This document shows positions 51,903 to 60,575 of a DNA stretch of 60,575 bases, piece after piece. The position numbers and the translations under genes are program-made. The stretch spans positions 1 to 60,575 of the forward strand of contig JAGAFR010000021.1 of NCBI GenBank assembly GCA_017612555.1. The letters run 5' to 3'. The DNA is from Lachnospiraceae bacterium. Its GTDB lineage: Bacteria; Bacillota; Clostridia; Lachnospirales; Lachnospiraceae. The notes under the pieces were generated by a model. That model saw only the letters and a list, made by a program, of their open reading frames with translations, made no database searches and had not been told where the DNA came from. Numbering within the stretch: position 1 is the stretch's first letter; the number at the start of each line of letters is the position of its first letter.

Positions 51903-54900
51903 TTACTGAAAATAGCGTACACCGGATTCGAATATCTTCATATCCTGCTCGCCATATATATTGATCGCCACGTTGTCGCCGCGTCTCTCGGAATGACCCA
52001 TCTTGCCGAAGACCCTTCCGTCCGGACTGGTGATACCCTCTATTGCGGCAAACGATCCGTTTATGTTATATTCTTCGTCCATCGTGATGTTACCGTCAGC
52101 ATCACAGTATCTTGTTGCGACGCATCCTGTCTCAAACAGTTTGTAGATAACTTCATCGTTTGCTACAAAGCGCCCTTCACCGTGCGATACCGGGATCACG
52201 TATGTTCCTCCTGCCTTTGCACCCGACAGCCATGGCGAAAGATTCGATACGACCTTCGTATATGCCATCTTGGATATGTGTCTGTTGATCGTATTGTATG
52301 TAAGCGTAGGCGAGTTCTCATTCTGTCCGGTTATCTTTCCGTCAGGAACGAGTCCCAGCTTGATGAGCGCCTGGAATCCGTTACATATACCAAGCACGAG
52401 TCCGTCTCTCTTTTCAAGAAGATCCTTAACTGCCTCGGATAATACTTCATTCCTGAACGCCGTTGCGAAGAACTTGGCGCTTCCGTCAGGCTCATCACCT
52501 GCCGAGAATCCTCCCGGGAACATTATGAGTTGTGACTTTTCTATTCCTTTTCTGAACATCTCAACGGAGTCTTTGATATCCTGCGCATTCCTGTTCGTAA
52601 ACACCTGCGTGATGACATCCGCACCGGCCCTCTCAAACGCCTTGGCACTGTCGTACTCGCAGTTTGTTCCGGGAAATACAGGTATGAACACCGTGGGCTT
52701 TGCGACCTTGTTACGGCACACATGCACGCTCTTTTTTGTCTTTCTGATATCATATATCTCGTCCGGAAGAGGCTCGGTATCCTGATAACTCCTTGTGGGG
52801 AAAACCTCTTCAAGCGGCTTCTTCCAAAGGGATACAGCTTCATCAAGAGCCATTGACGTGTTACTGTAACTGAAAATGGCATCGCTTGTTACTTCACCGA
52901 TGAGCGTATATCTTGTGGAAAGCTTTTGAACATCGGCGCCTGCCACTTCGGCTACTATCCATCCGAAGCCCGGAGTGAACAGTCTTCTCTGATCATAAGA
53001 ATGCTCTATCTTAAAACCGAATCCGTTTCCGAATGCCATCTTGCAAAGAGCAGGTGCGATACCGTAGCCGTCAACCGCATATGCCGCCCTTATAAGACCG
53101 GCTTTGACATCATTATGGAATCCGCTGTACTGCCTGTTCGCATCATTATAATCCACGAGCGAATACTCATCGCGAAGAACATCGATGAGAACGAGCTTAT
53201 CACCTGCATTCTTCATCTCACCCGTAACAACATCCTTCGCATCGGCCACATCAACCGCAAATGATACGAGCGTCGGCGGAACGTCTATATCCTGGAATGT
53301 TCCCGACATAGAATCCTTACCGCCTATGGAAGGAAGCGAAAATCCCATCTGTGCCGAGAACGCACCGAGAAGTGCCGCCATAGGCTGACTCCAGCGTGCC
53401 GGATCTTCGGACATTCTTCTGAAGTATTCCTGGAACGTAAATCTGATCTTCGAATGATCGGCGCCGGCAGCAACGAGCTTTGCTATCGATTCAGTTACAG
53501 CATAAACAGCTCCGTGATATGGACTCCAGCTTGACAGGTACGGATCGAATCCGTAACTCATCATCGTTACCGTATCGCACTTTCCTTCATAAACCGGAAG
53601 CTTGGCGATCATCACCTGCGTCTCGGTAAGCTGCGTCCTGCCGCCGTAAGGCATCAGGACACTCCCTGCTCCGATGGACGAATCAAACATCTCAACAAGA
53701 CCTTTTTGTGAGCACACGTTAAGGTCCGAAAGCGCATCGACAAAAGCAGATCTTACATCATTATTATCTATATCCTCGGCTACTTTCCGAATGATCGGTC
53801 TGTCAAAGAAATGAACATCCTCTGGGATATCAACTTTTACACTTGTCTCCTGGTGGGCACCGTTCGTATCAAGGAATGATCTTTTCAGATCCACGATCTT
53901 CTTACCGCGCCATGAAAGAACGAGCCTCGGCTCCTTTGTAACGGTCGCAACCTTGACGGCTTCAAGGTTTTCTTCCGCGGCATATTCAAGAAAGCGGTCG
54001 ACATCCGAAGGGGATACAACTACCGCCATACGCTCCTGCGACTCGGAGATCGCAAGCTCCGTACCGTCAAGTCCGGCATACTTTTTCGGAACCTTATCAA
54101 GATCTATCGTAAGTCCGTCCGCAAGTTCCCCGATCGCAACGGATACCCCACCTGCTCCGAAGTCGTTACACTTACGTATGAGCTTTGAAACCTCGGGACG
54201 TCTGAACAGTCTCTGAAGTTTACGCTCGGTCGGTGCGTTTCCTTTCTGTACTTCGGCACCGCATGTCTCGATAGAAGAAAGTGTATGAGCCTTGGATGAA
54301 CCCGTAGCACCGCCGCACCCGTCTCTTCCTGTCCTTCCTCCGAGAAGGATTATGACATCACCCGGATCCGATGTTGCACGAACCACATTGGATCTCTTGG
54401 CAGCACCCATGACTGCGCCGATCTCCATACGCTTTGCCACATAATCCGGATGGTATATCTCTTTTACATAGCCTGTTGCAAGACCTATCTGATTTCCGTA
54501 TGAACTGTAACCGCTTGCAGCGCCTCGTACGAGCTTTCTCTGCGGAAGCTTTCCTTCAAGAGTCTCATTCATCGGTCTTGTGGGGTCGGCGGCTCCGGTC
54601 ACGCGCATCGCCTGATATACATAGCTTCTGCCTGAGAGCGGGTCGCGGATCGCTCCTCCGAGACATGTTGCGGCACCACCGAAAGGCTCTATCTCGGTAG
54701 GATGGTTATGCGTCTCGTTCTTGAAGCTGACAAGCCACTCTTCCGTTCTGTCATCGATCCTGACCGGAACGACTATCGAGCATGCATTTATCTCATCAGA
54801 CTCTTCCTGATCGGCAAGTTTCCCCTGCTTCTTCAGCATCCGCATACCCATGAGCGCGATATCCATAAGGCATACATACTTGTCGTCGCGACCGGCATAC

Positions 54901-55685
54901 ATTTCGGATCTTGCATCAAGATACTGCTCATAAGACTTCCTGATGGGCTCGCTGCAAAAACCTTCACCGAAGGACACATCAGTAAGTTCCGTGGAAAATG
55001 TCGTGTGTCTGCAGTGATCGCTCCAGTATGTATCCAGAACGCGGATCTCGGTCATTGACGGATCGCGCTTTTCATCGTTTTCAAAATAGTTCCTGATATG
55101 GAGAAAATCCTTGAACGTCATCGCAAGATCGAGCGATGAATAGAGCTTACCGAGCTCCTCTTCACTCATTTTGATAAAGCCGTCAAGTATCTTGATATCA
55201 TCGGGTTCTTCATATTTCGAAACAAGAGTTTCGGGCTTAAGGAAACCGGTCTCTCTCGAATCAACGGGGTTAATACAGTATGATTTTACAGCCTCAAACT
55301 CCTGATCGGAAATGCCGCCTTCAAGGCAGTACGTTGTCGCGGTCCTGATTATCGGAGATGCATCCGCACACAGAAACTGCAGACACTGTACGGCAGAATC
55401 CGCGCGCTGATCGAACTGTCCCGGAAGATACTCAACGGAAAATACCCTGTCACCTTCCCCTTTCGGAAAATCATCTTCATACAGGACATCAACGGGAGGT
55501 TCGCAGAACACGCACTTCTTTGCCGTCTCGAAAACCTCATCCGCCAGATCTTCTATATCATATCTGATAAGGATCCTGACCTTACGAAGTCCGTCAAGTT
55601 TCAGATATCCTTTCAGATCTTCATACAGTTCGTTTGCCGCCGCAGCGTATGCACTCTTTTTTTCAACGTAGATTCTTCTTACCAT
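51903..55685 (-). CDS. purL: Phosphoribosylformylglycinamidine synthase, single-chain
   Basis: A 1260-residue FGAM synthase of purine synthesis, with synthetase and glutaminase in one chain. Synthetase motifs: DTYWSDHCRHTTF, VSFKNETHNHPTEIEPFGGAATCLGGAIRD, GGRTGRDGCGGATGSSKAH and IGGKDSMSGTF. The C-terminal glutamine amidotransferase begins KPTVFIPVFPGTNCEYDSAKA, with its nucleophile in LVLGICNGFQALIKLGL and the His-Glu pair in VSHGEGRFVA. Firmicutes often have split PurSQL, so the large form is notable, although it is widespread in Clostridia. No PurR box or riboswitch is seen in the 48-base gap to radA. Confidence 0.97.
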   Translation of the reverse strand: MVRRIYVEKKSAYAAAANELYEDLKGYLKLDGLRKVRILIRYDIEDLADEVFETAKKCVFCEPPVDVLYEDDFPKGEGDRVFSVEYLPGQFDQRADSAVQCLQFLCADASPIIRTATTYCLEGGISDQEFEAVKSYCINPVDSRETGFLKPETLVSKYEEPDDIKILDGFIKMSEEELGKLYSSLDLAMTFKDFLHIRNYFENDEKRDPSMTEIRVLDTYWSDHCRHTTFSTELTDVSFGEGFCSEPIRKSYEQYLDARSEMYAGRDDKYVCLMDIALMGMRMLKKQGKLADQEESDEINACSIVVPVRIDDRTEEWLVSFKNETHNHPTEIEPFGGAATCLGGAIRDPLSGRSYVYQAMRVTGAADPTRPMNETLEGKLPQRKLVRGAASGYSSYGNQIGLATGYVKEIYHPDYVAKRMEIGAVMGAAKRSNVVRATSDPGDVIILLGGRTGRDGCGGATGSSKAHTLSSIETCGAEVQKGNAPTERKLQRLFRRPEVSKLIRKCNDFGAGGVSVAIGELADGLTIDLDKVPKKYAGLDGTELAISESQERMAVVVSPSDVDRFLEYAAEENLEAVKVATVTKEPRLVLSWRGKKIVDLKRSFLDTNGAHQETSVKVDIPEDVHFFDRPIIRKVAEDIDNNDVRSAFVDALSDLNVCSQKGLVEMFDSSIGAGSVLMPYGGRTQLTETQVMIAKLPVYEGKCDTVTMMSYGFDPYLSSWSPYHGAVYAVTESIAKLVAAGADHSKIRFTFQEYFRRMSEDPARWSQPMAALLGAFSAQMGFSLPSIGGKDSMSGTFQDIDVPPTLVSFAVDVADAKDVVTGEMKNAGDKLVLIDVLRDEYSLVDYNDANRQYSGFHNDVKAGLIRAAYAVDGYGIAPALCKMAFGNGFGFKIEHSYDQRRLFTPGFGWIVAEVAGADVQKLSTRYTLIGEVTSDAIFSYSNTSMALDEAVSLWKKPLEEVFPTRSYQDTEPLPDEIYDIRKTKKSVHVCRNKVAKPTVFIPVFPGTNCEYDSAKAFERAGADVITQVFTNRNAQDIKDSVEMFRKGIEKSQLIMFPGGFSAGDEPDGSAKFFATAFRNEVLSEAVKDLLEKRDGLVLGICNGFQALIKLGLVPDGKITGQNENSPTLTYNTINRHISKMAYTKVVSNLSPWLSGAKAGGTYVIPVSHGEGRFVANDEVIYKLFETGCVATRYCDADGNITMDEEYNINGSFAAIEGITSPDGRVFGKMGHSERRGDNVAINIYGEQDMKIFESGVRYFQ

Positions 55686-55733
55686 TTGGGATTCCGCCTT
55701 CCGGGTAATGATATGTTTATTATATTGATTATA

Positions 55734-57101
55734 CTATTTCAGGGCACTAATTGCATCTGCCAGATTATTGACCGCATAAACTTTTATATCTTTTAATCCT
55801 TTTATCGAAGAGGCATTGGAGCCGGGCATCATGATGCCCGAAAAACCGAGCTTGCGGCATTCCATGGCTCGTCCCTCCGCAAGGGATACGGACCTGACCT
55901 CTCCCGACAGACCTACCTCTCCGAAAACAACCAGGTCTTCGGGGATCACGATATTGCAAAAGCTCGATACGACAGAAAGCGCGATACCGAGATCTATCGC
56001 AGGTTCGCTCATCTTCATGCCGCCTGCCACATTTATGTATGCATCGCACTCAGACATCTTGTAGCCCATCCTCTTTTCAAGTACCGCCATCAGGAGATTG
56101 ACTCTTGCAAGATCCGTTCCGGCTGCCTGTCTTCTCGGTATCCCGAATCCGCTCCTGCACACGAGCGCCTGTACCTCGACAAGTATGGGCCTTGTTCCTT
56201 CCATGCAGCAGACAACGCACGACCCTGCTGAATCCTTGGGCCGGCCGCTGAGCATGAGTGCAGACGGATCTTCAACTTCGGCAAGTCCGTCACCTCTCAT
56301 CTCAAAAACACCCACTTCGTTCGTCGATCCGAACCTGTTCTTGACCGCGCGAAGTATCCTGTATGAAGCGAATCTGTCACCTTCAAAATAGAGTACGGTA
56401 TCGACCATGTGCTCAAGTACGCGCGGTCCTGCGACAGTACCCTCTTTGGTCACATGTCCTACGATGAACACCGTAACGGAAAGGCTCTTGGCGATGTTCA
56501 TCAGGGTGTTGGTGGCCTCTCTTACCTGAGAAACACTTCCGGGCGCCGATGTTACATTCTCAGAATACATGGTCTGTATGCTGTCGATGATAACAACTTC
56601 GGGTTTATGCTTTCTTATGACCTGTTCTATATCAGCAAGATCGGTCTCGCACAAAAGCAGCAGATCGTCCGTAAAACTCCCGATCCGCTCTGCGCGCATC
56701 TTGATCTGTCCGAGCGACTCCTCGCCGGAAATATACAACAGCTTATGTTGCTGCGAAGAAAGATTCCGGCACAGTTGGAGCAGAAGTGTTGATTTTCCGA
56801 TACCGGGATCGCCGCCAACTAAAACAAGGGAGCCCGGTACGATACCGCCTCCCAAAACTCTGTCAAGTTCAGACATGCCCGTCTTGCACCGCTTCATCGA
56901 CTCCGGTGAGACGGCCGAAACACTCATCGGCTCCGGGGCATTCTTTCTGGTACCTGTCCTGGCTGATTGAGCCGTCTTTACAACCGGCTCTTCCACGAAC
57001 GTATTCCATGCCTTGCACGCAGGACACTGGCCCATCCATTTGGATGATTCATATCCGCACTCATTGCAGAAGAACACGGTGGAAGGTCTGCCTTTTGCCA
57101 T
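55734..57101 (-). CDS. radA: DNA repair protein RadA
   Basis: A 455-residue RecA-like ATPase that helps branch migration and strand exchange. The N-terminus has a C4 zinc finger (FFCNECGYESSKWMGQCPAC). The ATPase has LVGGDPGIGKSTLLLQLCRN, VVIIDSIQTMYS and the RadA-specific AVKNRFGSTNEVGVFEM. The C-terminal Lon-like domain follows (INVAGGMKMSEPAIDLGIAL, FGEVGLSGEVRSV). It is in the common clpC-radA neighbourhood, here with one extra gene between. Confidence 0.97.
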   Translation of the reverse strand: MAKGRPSTVFFCNECGYESSKWMGQCPACKAWNTFVEEPVVKTAQSARTGTRKNAPEPMSVSAVSPESMKRCKTGMSELDRVLGGGIVPGSLVLVGGDPGIGKSTLLLQLCRNLSSQQHKLLYISGEESLGQIKMRAERIGSFTDDLLLLCETDLADIEQVIRKHKPEVVIIDSIQTMYSENVTSAPGSVSQVREATNTLMNIAKSLSVTVFIVGHVTKEGTVAGPRVLEHMVDTVLYFEGDRFASYRILRAVKNRFGSTNEVGVFEMRGDGLAEVEDPSALMLSGRPKDSAGSCVVCCMEGTRPILVEVQALVCRSGFGIPRRQAAGTDLARVNLLMAVLEKRMGYKMSECDAYINVAGGMKMSEPAIDLGIALSVVSSFCNIVIPEDLVVFGEVGLSGEVRSVSLAEGRAMECRKLGFSGIMMPGSNASSIKGLKDIKVYAVNNLADAISALK

Positions 57102-57104
57102 TGA

Positions 57105-57515
57105 TTATTCTACAACCTTTACGTTTATTTCTCCTTTTCCCTCAAGCTCAACGGAAATACTGAGCTTGCCGCCAAGGTTTGTCTTGATCTTTCCGATGCT
57201 GTTTCCGGCAACGCTTACATTATATTCACAGTCTTCCTTGAGACCTACGGTTATCATGGCGTCCTTGTCGCCGCACACGGTGAATGAAAGACCGGCAGGC
57301 GTTACTTCAAAATTGTTAACGCTCGTTCCGGGCTCTGATTCGTATACGAACATACCGTCTCTCTCAAGCTTTGTCAGATCTTTAAAAGTCTTTACCTTGT
57401 AGAGATTGCCGGCAACGTCGAAATCTTCAACCTTAGCCTTTTGGTCAAGTGTGTGATCGCCGAAACTGATAGTGCCGTCGCTCTCTTTACGGATGAGTTC
57501 AGAAACTGTTGCCAT
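57105..57515 (-). CDS. Conserved protein of unknown function between clpC and radA
   Basis: A 136-residue beta-rich protein: LIRKESDGTISFGDHTLDQK, NLYKVKTFKDLTKLERDGMFVYESEPG and NLGGKLSISVELEGKGEINV. It has no signal peptide or membrane segment and one cysteine. I recall similar short proteins in Lachnospiraceae carrying automatic names such as endosialidase; nothing in the sequence supports such an activity. AGGAGG lies before the ATG and the stop is three bases from radA, so the two are cotranscribed. Confidence 0.82.
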   Translation of the reverse strand: MATVSELIRKESDGTISFGDHTLDQKAKVEDFDVAGNLYKVKTFKDLTKLERDGMFVYESEPGTSVNNFEVTPAGLSFTVCGDKDAMITVGLKEDCEYNVSVAGNSIGKIKTNLGGKLSISVELEGKGEINVKVVE

Positions 57516-57569
57516 AACTGTCCCTCCTATGATTTAACATCCAAAATTATTATATTCTAATCGTGTGGA

Positions 57570-60005
57570 TTATTCCACTGAAAAAATGATCTTATCGTTC
57601 TTGGCTCCGACTTTTACTACGTCGCCTTCTTTGAACTTTCCTTCAAGTATCTCAAGAGACAGCGGATCCTCGATCATCGTCTGAACCGCGCGCTTTATGG
57701 GTCTTGCTCCGAACTTCTTATCGCTCCCCTTTGCGGCAACCAGCTTTTTCGCAGATTCTGTTATCTTGAGTCTGATCCCTCTTGCCTCCGATGCACGCTC
57801 GCACAAAAGCTTAGTCTGTATCGAAACTATCTTCGTAAGATCATCATCATTAAGCGTCCTGAACACCACGATCTCATCTATACGGTTAATGAATTCGGGC
57901 TTGAAGGTGTTCTTGACTTCTTCCATGACACCCGATCTCATTCTTTCGTGATCGCTCTTCTCATCCGTCTGCGTGATGAAACCAAGCTTCTTGGGATCGA
58001 TTATACGGTTTGCTCCCGCATTGCTCGTCATTATTATTATCGTATTCTTGAAGCTGACCTTTCTGCCGTTTGAATCGGTGATATGACCGTCATCAAGCAC
58101 CTGCAGAAGGATGTTGAACACATCGGGATGAGCCTTTTCTATCTCATCAAACAACACAACGGAATACGGGTTCCTGCGCACCTTCTCCGACAGCTGTCCC
58201 CCTTCTTCAAATCCCACATATCCCGGAGGCGAACCTATCATCTTGGATACGGTGTGTTTTTCCATATACTCCGACATATCAACGCGGATCAGGGCATTTT
58301 CTGTACCGAACAACGTCCTCGCAAGCGTTTTGGAAAGCTCAGTCTTTCCTACACCCGTAGGTCCCAGGAACAAAAACGATCCTATCGGTCTGTTTGCCTC
58401 TTTGAGTCCGACGCGGCCTCTCTTTATCGCTCTTGCGACTGCATCCACGGCTTCCTGCTGCCCTATGACGGACTTGGAAAGCTCCTTCTCAAGTCGCAGC
58501 AGTTTGCTGCTCTCTGATTCCGACAGCCTTTCGGTAGGTATCTTGGTAAGTGTTGCCACGATACTCTCAATGTCTGCCTTTGTTACCGACAGATCGGGAA
58601 GGCTTCGGAGTTTGGATGTCTTCTTTTCGATCGCTTTTGTTATCTTTGCCGCTTCTTTCTTCTTGGCGGAAAATCCCTCTATATCATTACTGCGAAGACA
58701 TGCTTCCTCTTCTTTTTCAACCTCATCAAGCTTCTTTTTAAGGTCGCTTATATCTTTCGGATCGGCAAGCATTGACAGCCTAACCTTTGATGCGGCTTCA
58801 TCGATAAGATCGATAGCCTTATCGGGAAGAAATCTGTCATTGATATAGCGGGCCGAAAGCCTTACGGCCGAAACAAGTGCATCGTCATCGTATTTGACGC
58901 AGTGATGTTTTTCGTATGCCGGCGCAATGCCTCTAAGTATGCCGATGCAGTCCTCTTCCGAAGGTTCCTCCACATAGATCGGCTGAAACCTTCTCTCAAG
59001 CGCAGCATCTTTTTCGATGTGTTTCCTGTATTCGTCATAAGTGGTCGCACCGATAAGCTGGACCTCTCCTCTTGCAAGAGACGGCTTTAATATGTTGCTC
59101 GCATCTATCGATCCTTCGGCCCCGCCCGCACCTATTATCGTGTGGACCTCATCCATGAACAGCAGGATATTTCCCTCGGATATCACCTCGCTTATAACGC
59201 GTTTTATCCTCTCTTCGAATTCGCCTCTGTACTTACTTCCCGCCACCATCGCCGACAGATCGAGAGTAAGGAGTCTCTTGTCCGCAACCGTATCAGGAAC
59301 CGTTCCGTCAGCTATACGCTGCGCAAGGCCTTCAACTATCGCGGTCTTACCTACTCCCGGCTCACCTATGAGGCAGGGATTGTTCTTGGTTCTTCTTGAT
59401 AATGTCTGTATCATGCGTGTGATCTCGACATCGCGGCCTACCACGGGATCGAGCTTTCCTTCCGCGGCAAGCGCAGTCAGATCACGGCTGTATCTGTCTA
59501 TGAGCATTCCCTGCATATTGTCTGCATGCCTGGCCGTAGCGCGTATCTGTTCCTTGTAATCCTCGAGATTTTCGCCCATGGCGACAAGAGTATCGGCAAA
59601 GAGCTTTTGTGCGTTTACCGACAAAGTGTTAAGAAGACGAAGAGCAAGGCTGTCTCCGTCTGATATGATCGCAAGAAGGATATGTTCGGTCCCTATCTCG
59701 TCCGAATCAAATGAATGAGCAAGTTCCTGGGCCAGATCGAGTATTGATTCGACCTTGGGAGTAAATCCCGATCTTTCCTTCCTCGCGACTCTGCCCGGAA
59801 GCGCGATCTGCTCATCGATAAGCTTCATGACCTTATCTTCGTTTATTTCGTTGGCGGCAAGAACCATGCCGGCAACTCCGCCGTCATTACCGCACAGCGC
59901 CAGGAGCAGATGCTCGGTTCCCACATATCCGTGCCCCAGCTCTTCGGACCGCACTCTTGCGGCCTCCAGAACGAGCCAGGCCTTTTCAGTATACTTACGT
60001 GCCAT
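57570..60005 (-). CDS. clpC: ClpC ATPase
   Basis: An 811-residue AAA+ unfoldase that feeds ClpP. Clp_N repeats (LGHGYVGTEHLLLAL, DEIGTEHILLAIIS), AAA1 ([39 protein letters not shown]), a short UVR-like middle segment (DLKKKLDEVEKEEEACLRSN), AAA2 ([31 protein letters not shown]) and the ClpP-binding loop with KLGF. The short middle domain and LGF loop distinguish it from the ClpB in this window. Unlike Bacillus, no ctsR, mcsA or mcsB precedes it; the upstream gene is an unrelated charged protein 29 bases away. GAGGAG precedes the ATG. Confidence 0.96.
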   Translation of the reverse strand: MARKYTEKAWLVLEAARVRSEELGHGYVGTEHLLLALCGNDGGVAGMVLAANEINEDKVMKLIDEQIALPGRVARKERSGFTPKVESILDLAQELAHSFDSDEIGTEHILLAIISDGDSLALRLLNTLSVNAQKLFADTLVAMGENLEDYKEQIRATARHADNMQGMLIDRYSRDLTALAAEGKLDPVVGRDVEITRMIQTLSRRTKNNPCLIGEPGVGKTAIVEGLAQRIADGTVPDTVADKRLLTLDLSAMVAGSKYRGEFEERIKRVISEVISEGNILLFMDEVHTIIGAGGAEGSIDASNILKPSLARGEVQLIGATTYDEYRKHIEKDAALERRFQPIYVEEPSEEDCIGILRGIAPAYEKHHCVKYDDDALVSAVRLSARYINDRFLPDKAIDLIDEAASKVRLSMLADPKDISDLKKKLDEVEKEEEACLRSNDIEGFSAKKKEAAKITKAIEKKTSKLRSLPDLSVTKADIESIVATLTKIPTERLSESESSKLLRLEKELSKSVIGQQEAVDAVARAIKRGRVGLKEANRPIGSFLFLGPTGVGKTELSKTLARTLFGTENALIRVDMSEYMEKHTVSKMIGSPPGYVGFEEGGQLSEKVRRNPYSVVLFDEIEKAHPDVFNILLQVLDDGHITDSNGRKVSFKNTIIIMTSNAGANRIIDPKKLGFITQTDEKSDHERMRSGVMEEVKNTFKPEFINRIDEIVVFRTLNDDDLTKIVSIQTKLLCERASEARGIRLKITESAKKLVAAKGSDKKFGARPIKRAVQTMIEDPLSLEILEGKFKEGDVVKVGAKNDKIIFSVE

Positions 60006-60034
60006 TATTTTCTCCTCGATTTACAGTACCTTGA

Positions 60035-60575
60035 TCAAAGGTTCAGGAATTCAAACTGGAAATCTTCGTCAAGATCCAGTTCCTCAGTCTTGCCGGCTAT
60101 GTATTGCTGCTGCTCTTTCTGCCTCTTTGCCTCAAGCTGTTCAGCCTCGATCCTTCTTTGTTCTTCTATCCTCTGCTGCTGTTCAAAAAGTCTTCGCTGC
60201 TTTTCTCTTTGCTCTTCCTCGTGCATCACACGGGGCTTTTCTTCTGCAGCTTCTACGTTTACGACCTTCTTACGCGGAGGCAGCGGCTGCTTTCCGGTGG
60301 GAATATCTTTCTCATCATCCGCTTCCTCCCGGACACCTTCCGTGTCCATTTTCATATACTTGGGCGGAGCACTCTTTCTGGGACGTCTGATGTCTTCATC
60401 TTCATCGTCTCCGCGATTTTTTTCAAATGAACTCCAGTCAAGAGGTGTTGCTTCTTCGTAGCCCTGTTCGCGTCTCTTGGCAGCCTTCTTTTCCTCTTTG
60501 AGGCGCCACTTTTCTTCGCGCTCGAGAGCTTTTCTTTCACGTCTTGTCAGAGGTCTTTCTTCTTCCTCTTCTTCC
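60035..60575 (-). CDS. Highly charged coiled-coil protein, C-terminal part
   Basis: An open frame continues through the right edge of the window, so only the last 179 codons are seen. The translated part starts with a run of Glu, then PLTRRERKALEREEKWRLKE, a patch EEATPLDWSSFEKN, and a Glu/Gln/Arg-rich predicted coiled coil (REKQRRLFEQQQRIEEQRR) near the end, finishing LDLDEDFQFEFLNL. Internal ATGs at about 60355 and 60349 are not needed because the frame is open above them. I do not recognise a family. It is 29 bases upstream of clpC and probably in the same operon. Confidence 0.75.
   Translation of the reverse strand, partial: EEEEEERPLTRRERKALEREEKWRLKEEKKAAKRREQGYEEATPLDWSSFEKNRGDDEDEDIRRPRKSAPPKYMKMDTEGVREEADDEKDIPTGKQPLPPRKKVVNVEAAEEKPRVMHEEEQREKQRRLFEQQQRIEEQRRIEAEQLEAKRQKEQQQYIAGKTEELDLDEDFQFEFLNL

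Noticed and set aside
57563-57576. GTGGA/TCCAC hairpin after clpC as a terminator
   Set aside because: Only five base pairs, overlapping the clpC stop region and without a T-run.

Overview
The window is a stretch of low-to-mid GC Firmicutes chromosome, most likely from a gut or rumen Lachnospiraceae (Clostridia). Pointers are the rimP-nusA-ylxQ-infB-rbfA-nrnA-truB-ribF order, CIRCE control of clpB, a UmuC/YolD pair, diaminopimelate dehydrogenase, a class B sortase, TrpB2, a fused-ATPase ECF transporter and several small conserved proteins of that family. I see no rRNA, tRNA, prophage, insertion sequence or CRISPR array. Most genes lie on the minus strand and are packed with 4-bp overlaps.

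Layout. 1-1153: pnp (5' part only) and rpsO with its own promoter. 1157-10807: a translation operon read right to left (rimP, nusA, ylxQ, infB, rbfA, nrnA-type DHH phosphoesterase, truB, ribF, Na/Pi symporter), driven by a good promoter and a leader with a perfect hairpin; ylxR is missing. 10816-11985: a membrane-anchored SH3/Ig-like protein. 12000-24445: a long minus-strand run of three glycosyltransferases, a chorismate-mutase-like protein, a DUF815 ATPase, Ppx and Ppk, a small acidic protein, an ABC-F protein, a HAD phosphatase and a lipoprotein amidase. 24557-27227 (+): ddh, a Y-family polymerase and its YolD-like partner. 27212-32305: a 1.3-kaa GGDEF/EAL regulator coupled to sortase B. 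32290-34252 (+): a zinc-ribbon membrane protein, a strong terminator, then trpB2. 34254-37443: an ECF transporter (UPF0397-type S subunit, fused ATPases, T subunit). 37423-40892: a secreted/membrane polymer-forming protein coupled to a MurD-CapA fusion. 40967-42833 (+): SGNH hydrolase and a membrane metallophosphoesterase. 42822-47000: clpB with a CIRCE-overlapped promoter and a 330-nt leader, then a DUF2130 protein. 47040-60575: argS, queH, a second EAL protein, purL, radA, a small conserved protein, clpC and the end of a charged protein.

The most novel item is a family of three structured repeats (15573-15698, 46640-46775, 46801-46941). They share invariant junction and loop sequences, while their helices differ in sequence but keep base pairing. 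Two of them lie back to back inside the heat-shock leader of clpB and one lies just upstream of the ABC-F gene. The pattern of compensatory changes suggests an undescribed structured RNA or a mobile element that folds as a single strand. The MurD-CapA fusion with its coupled polymer-forming partner is the best candidate for an undescribed envelope system.
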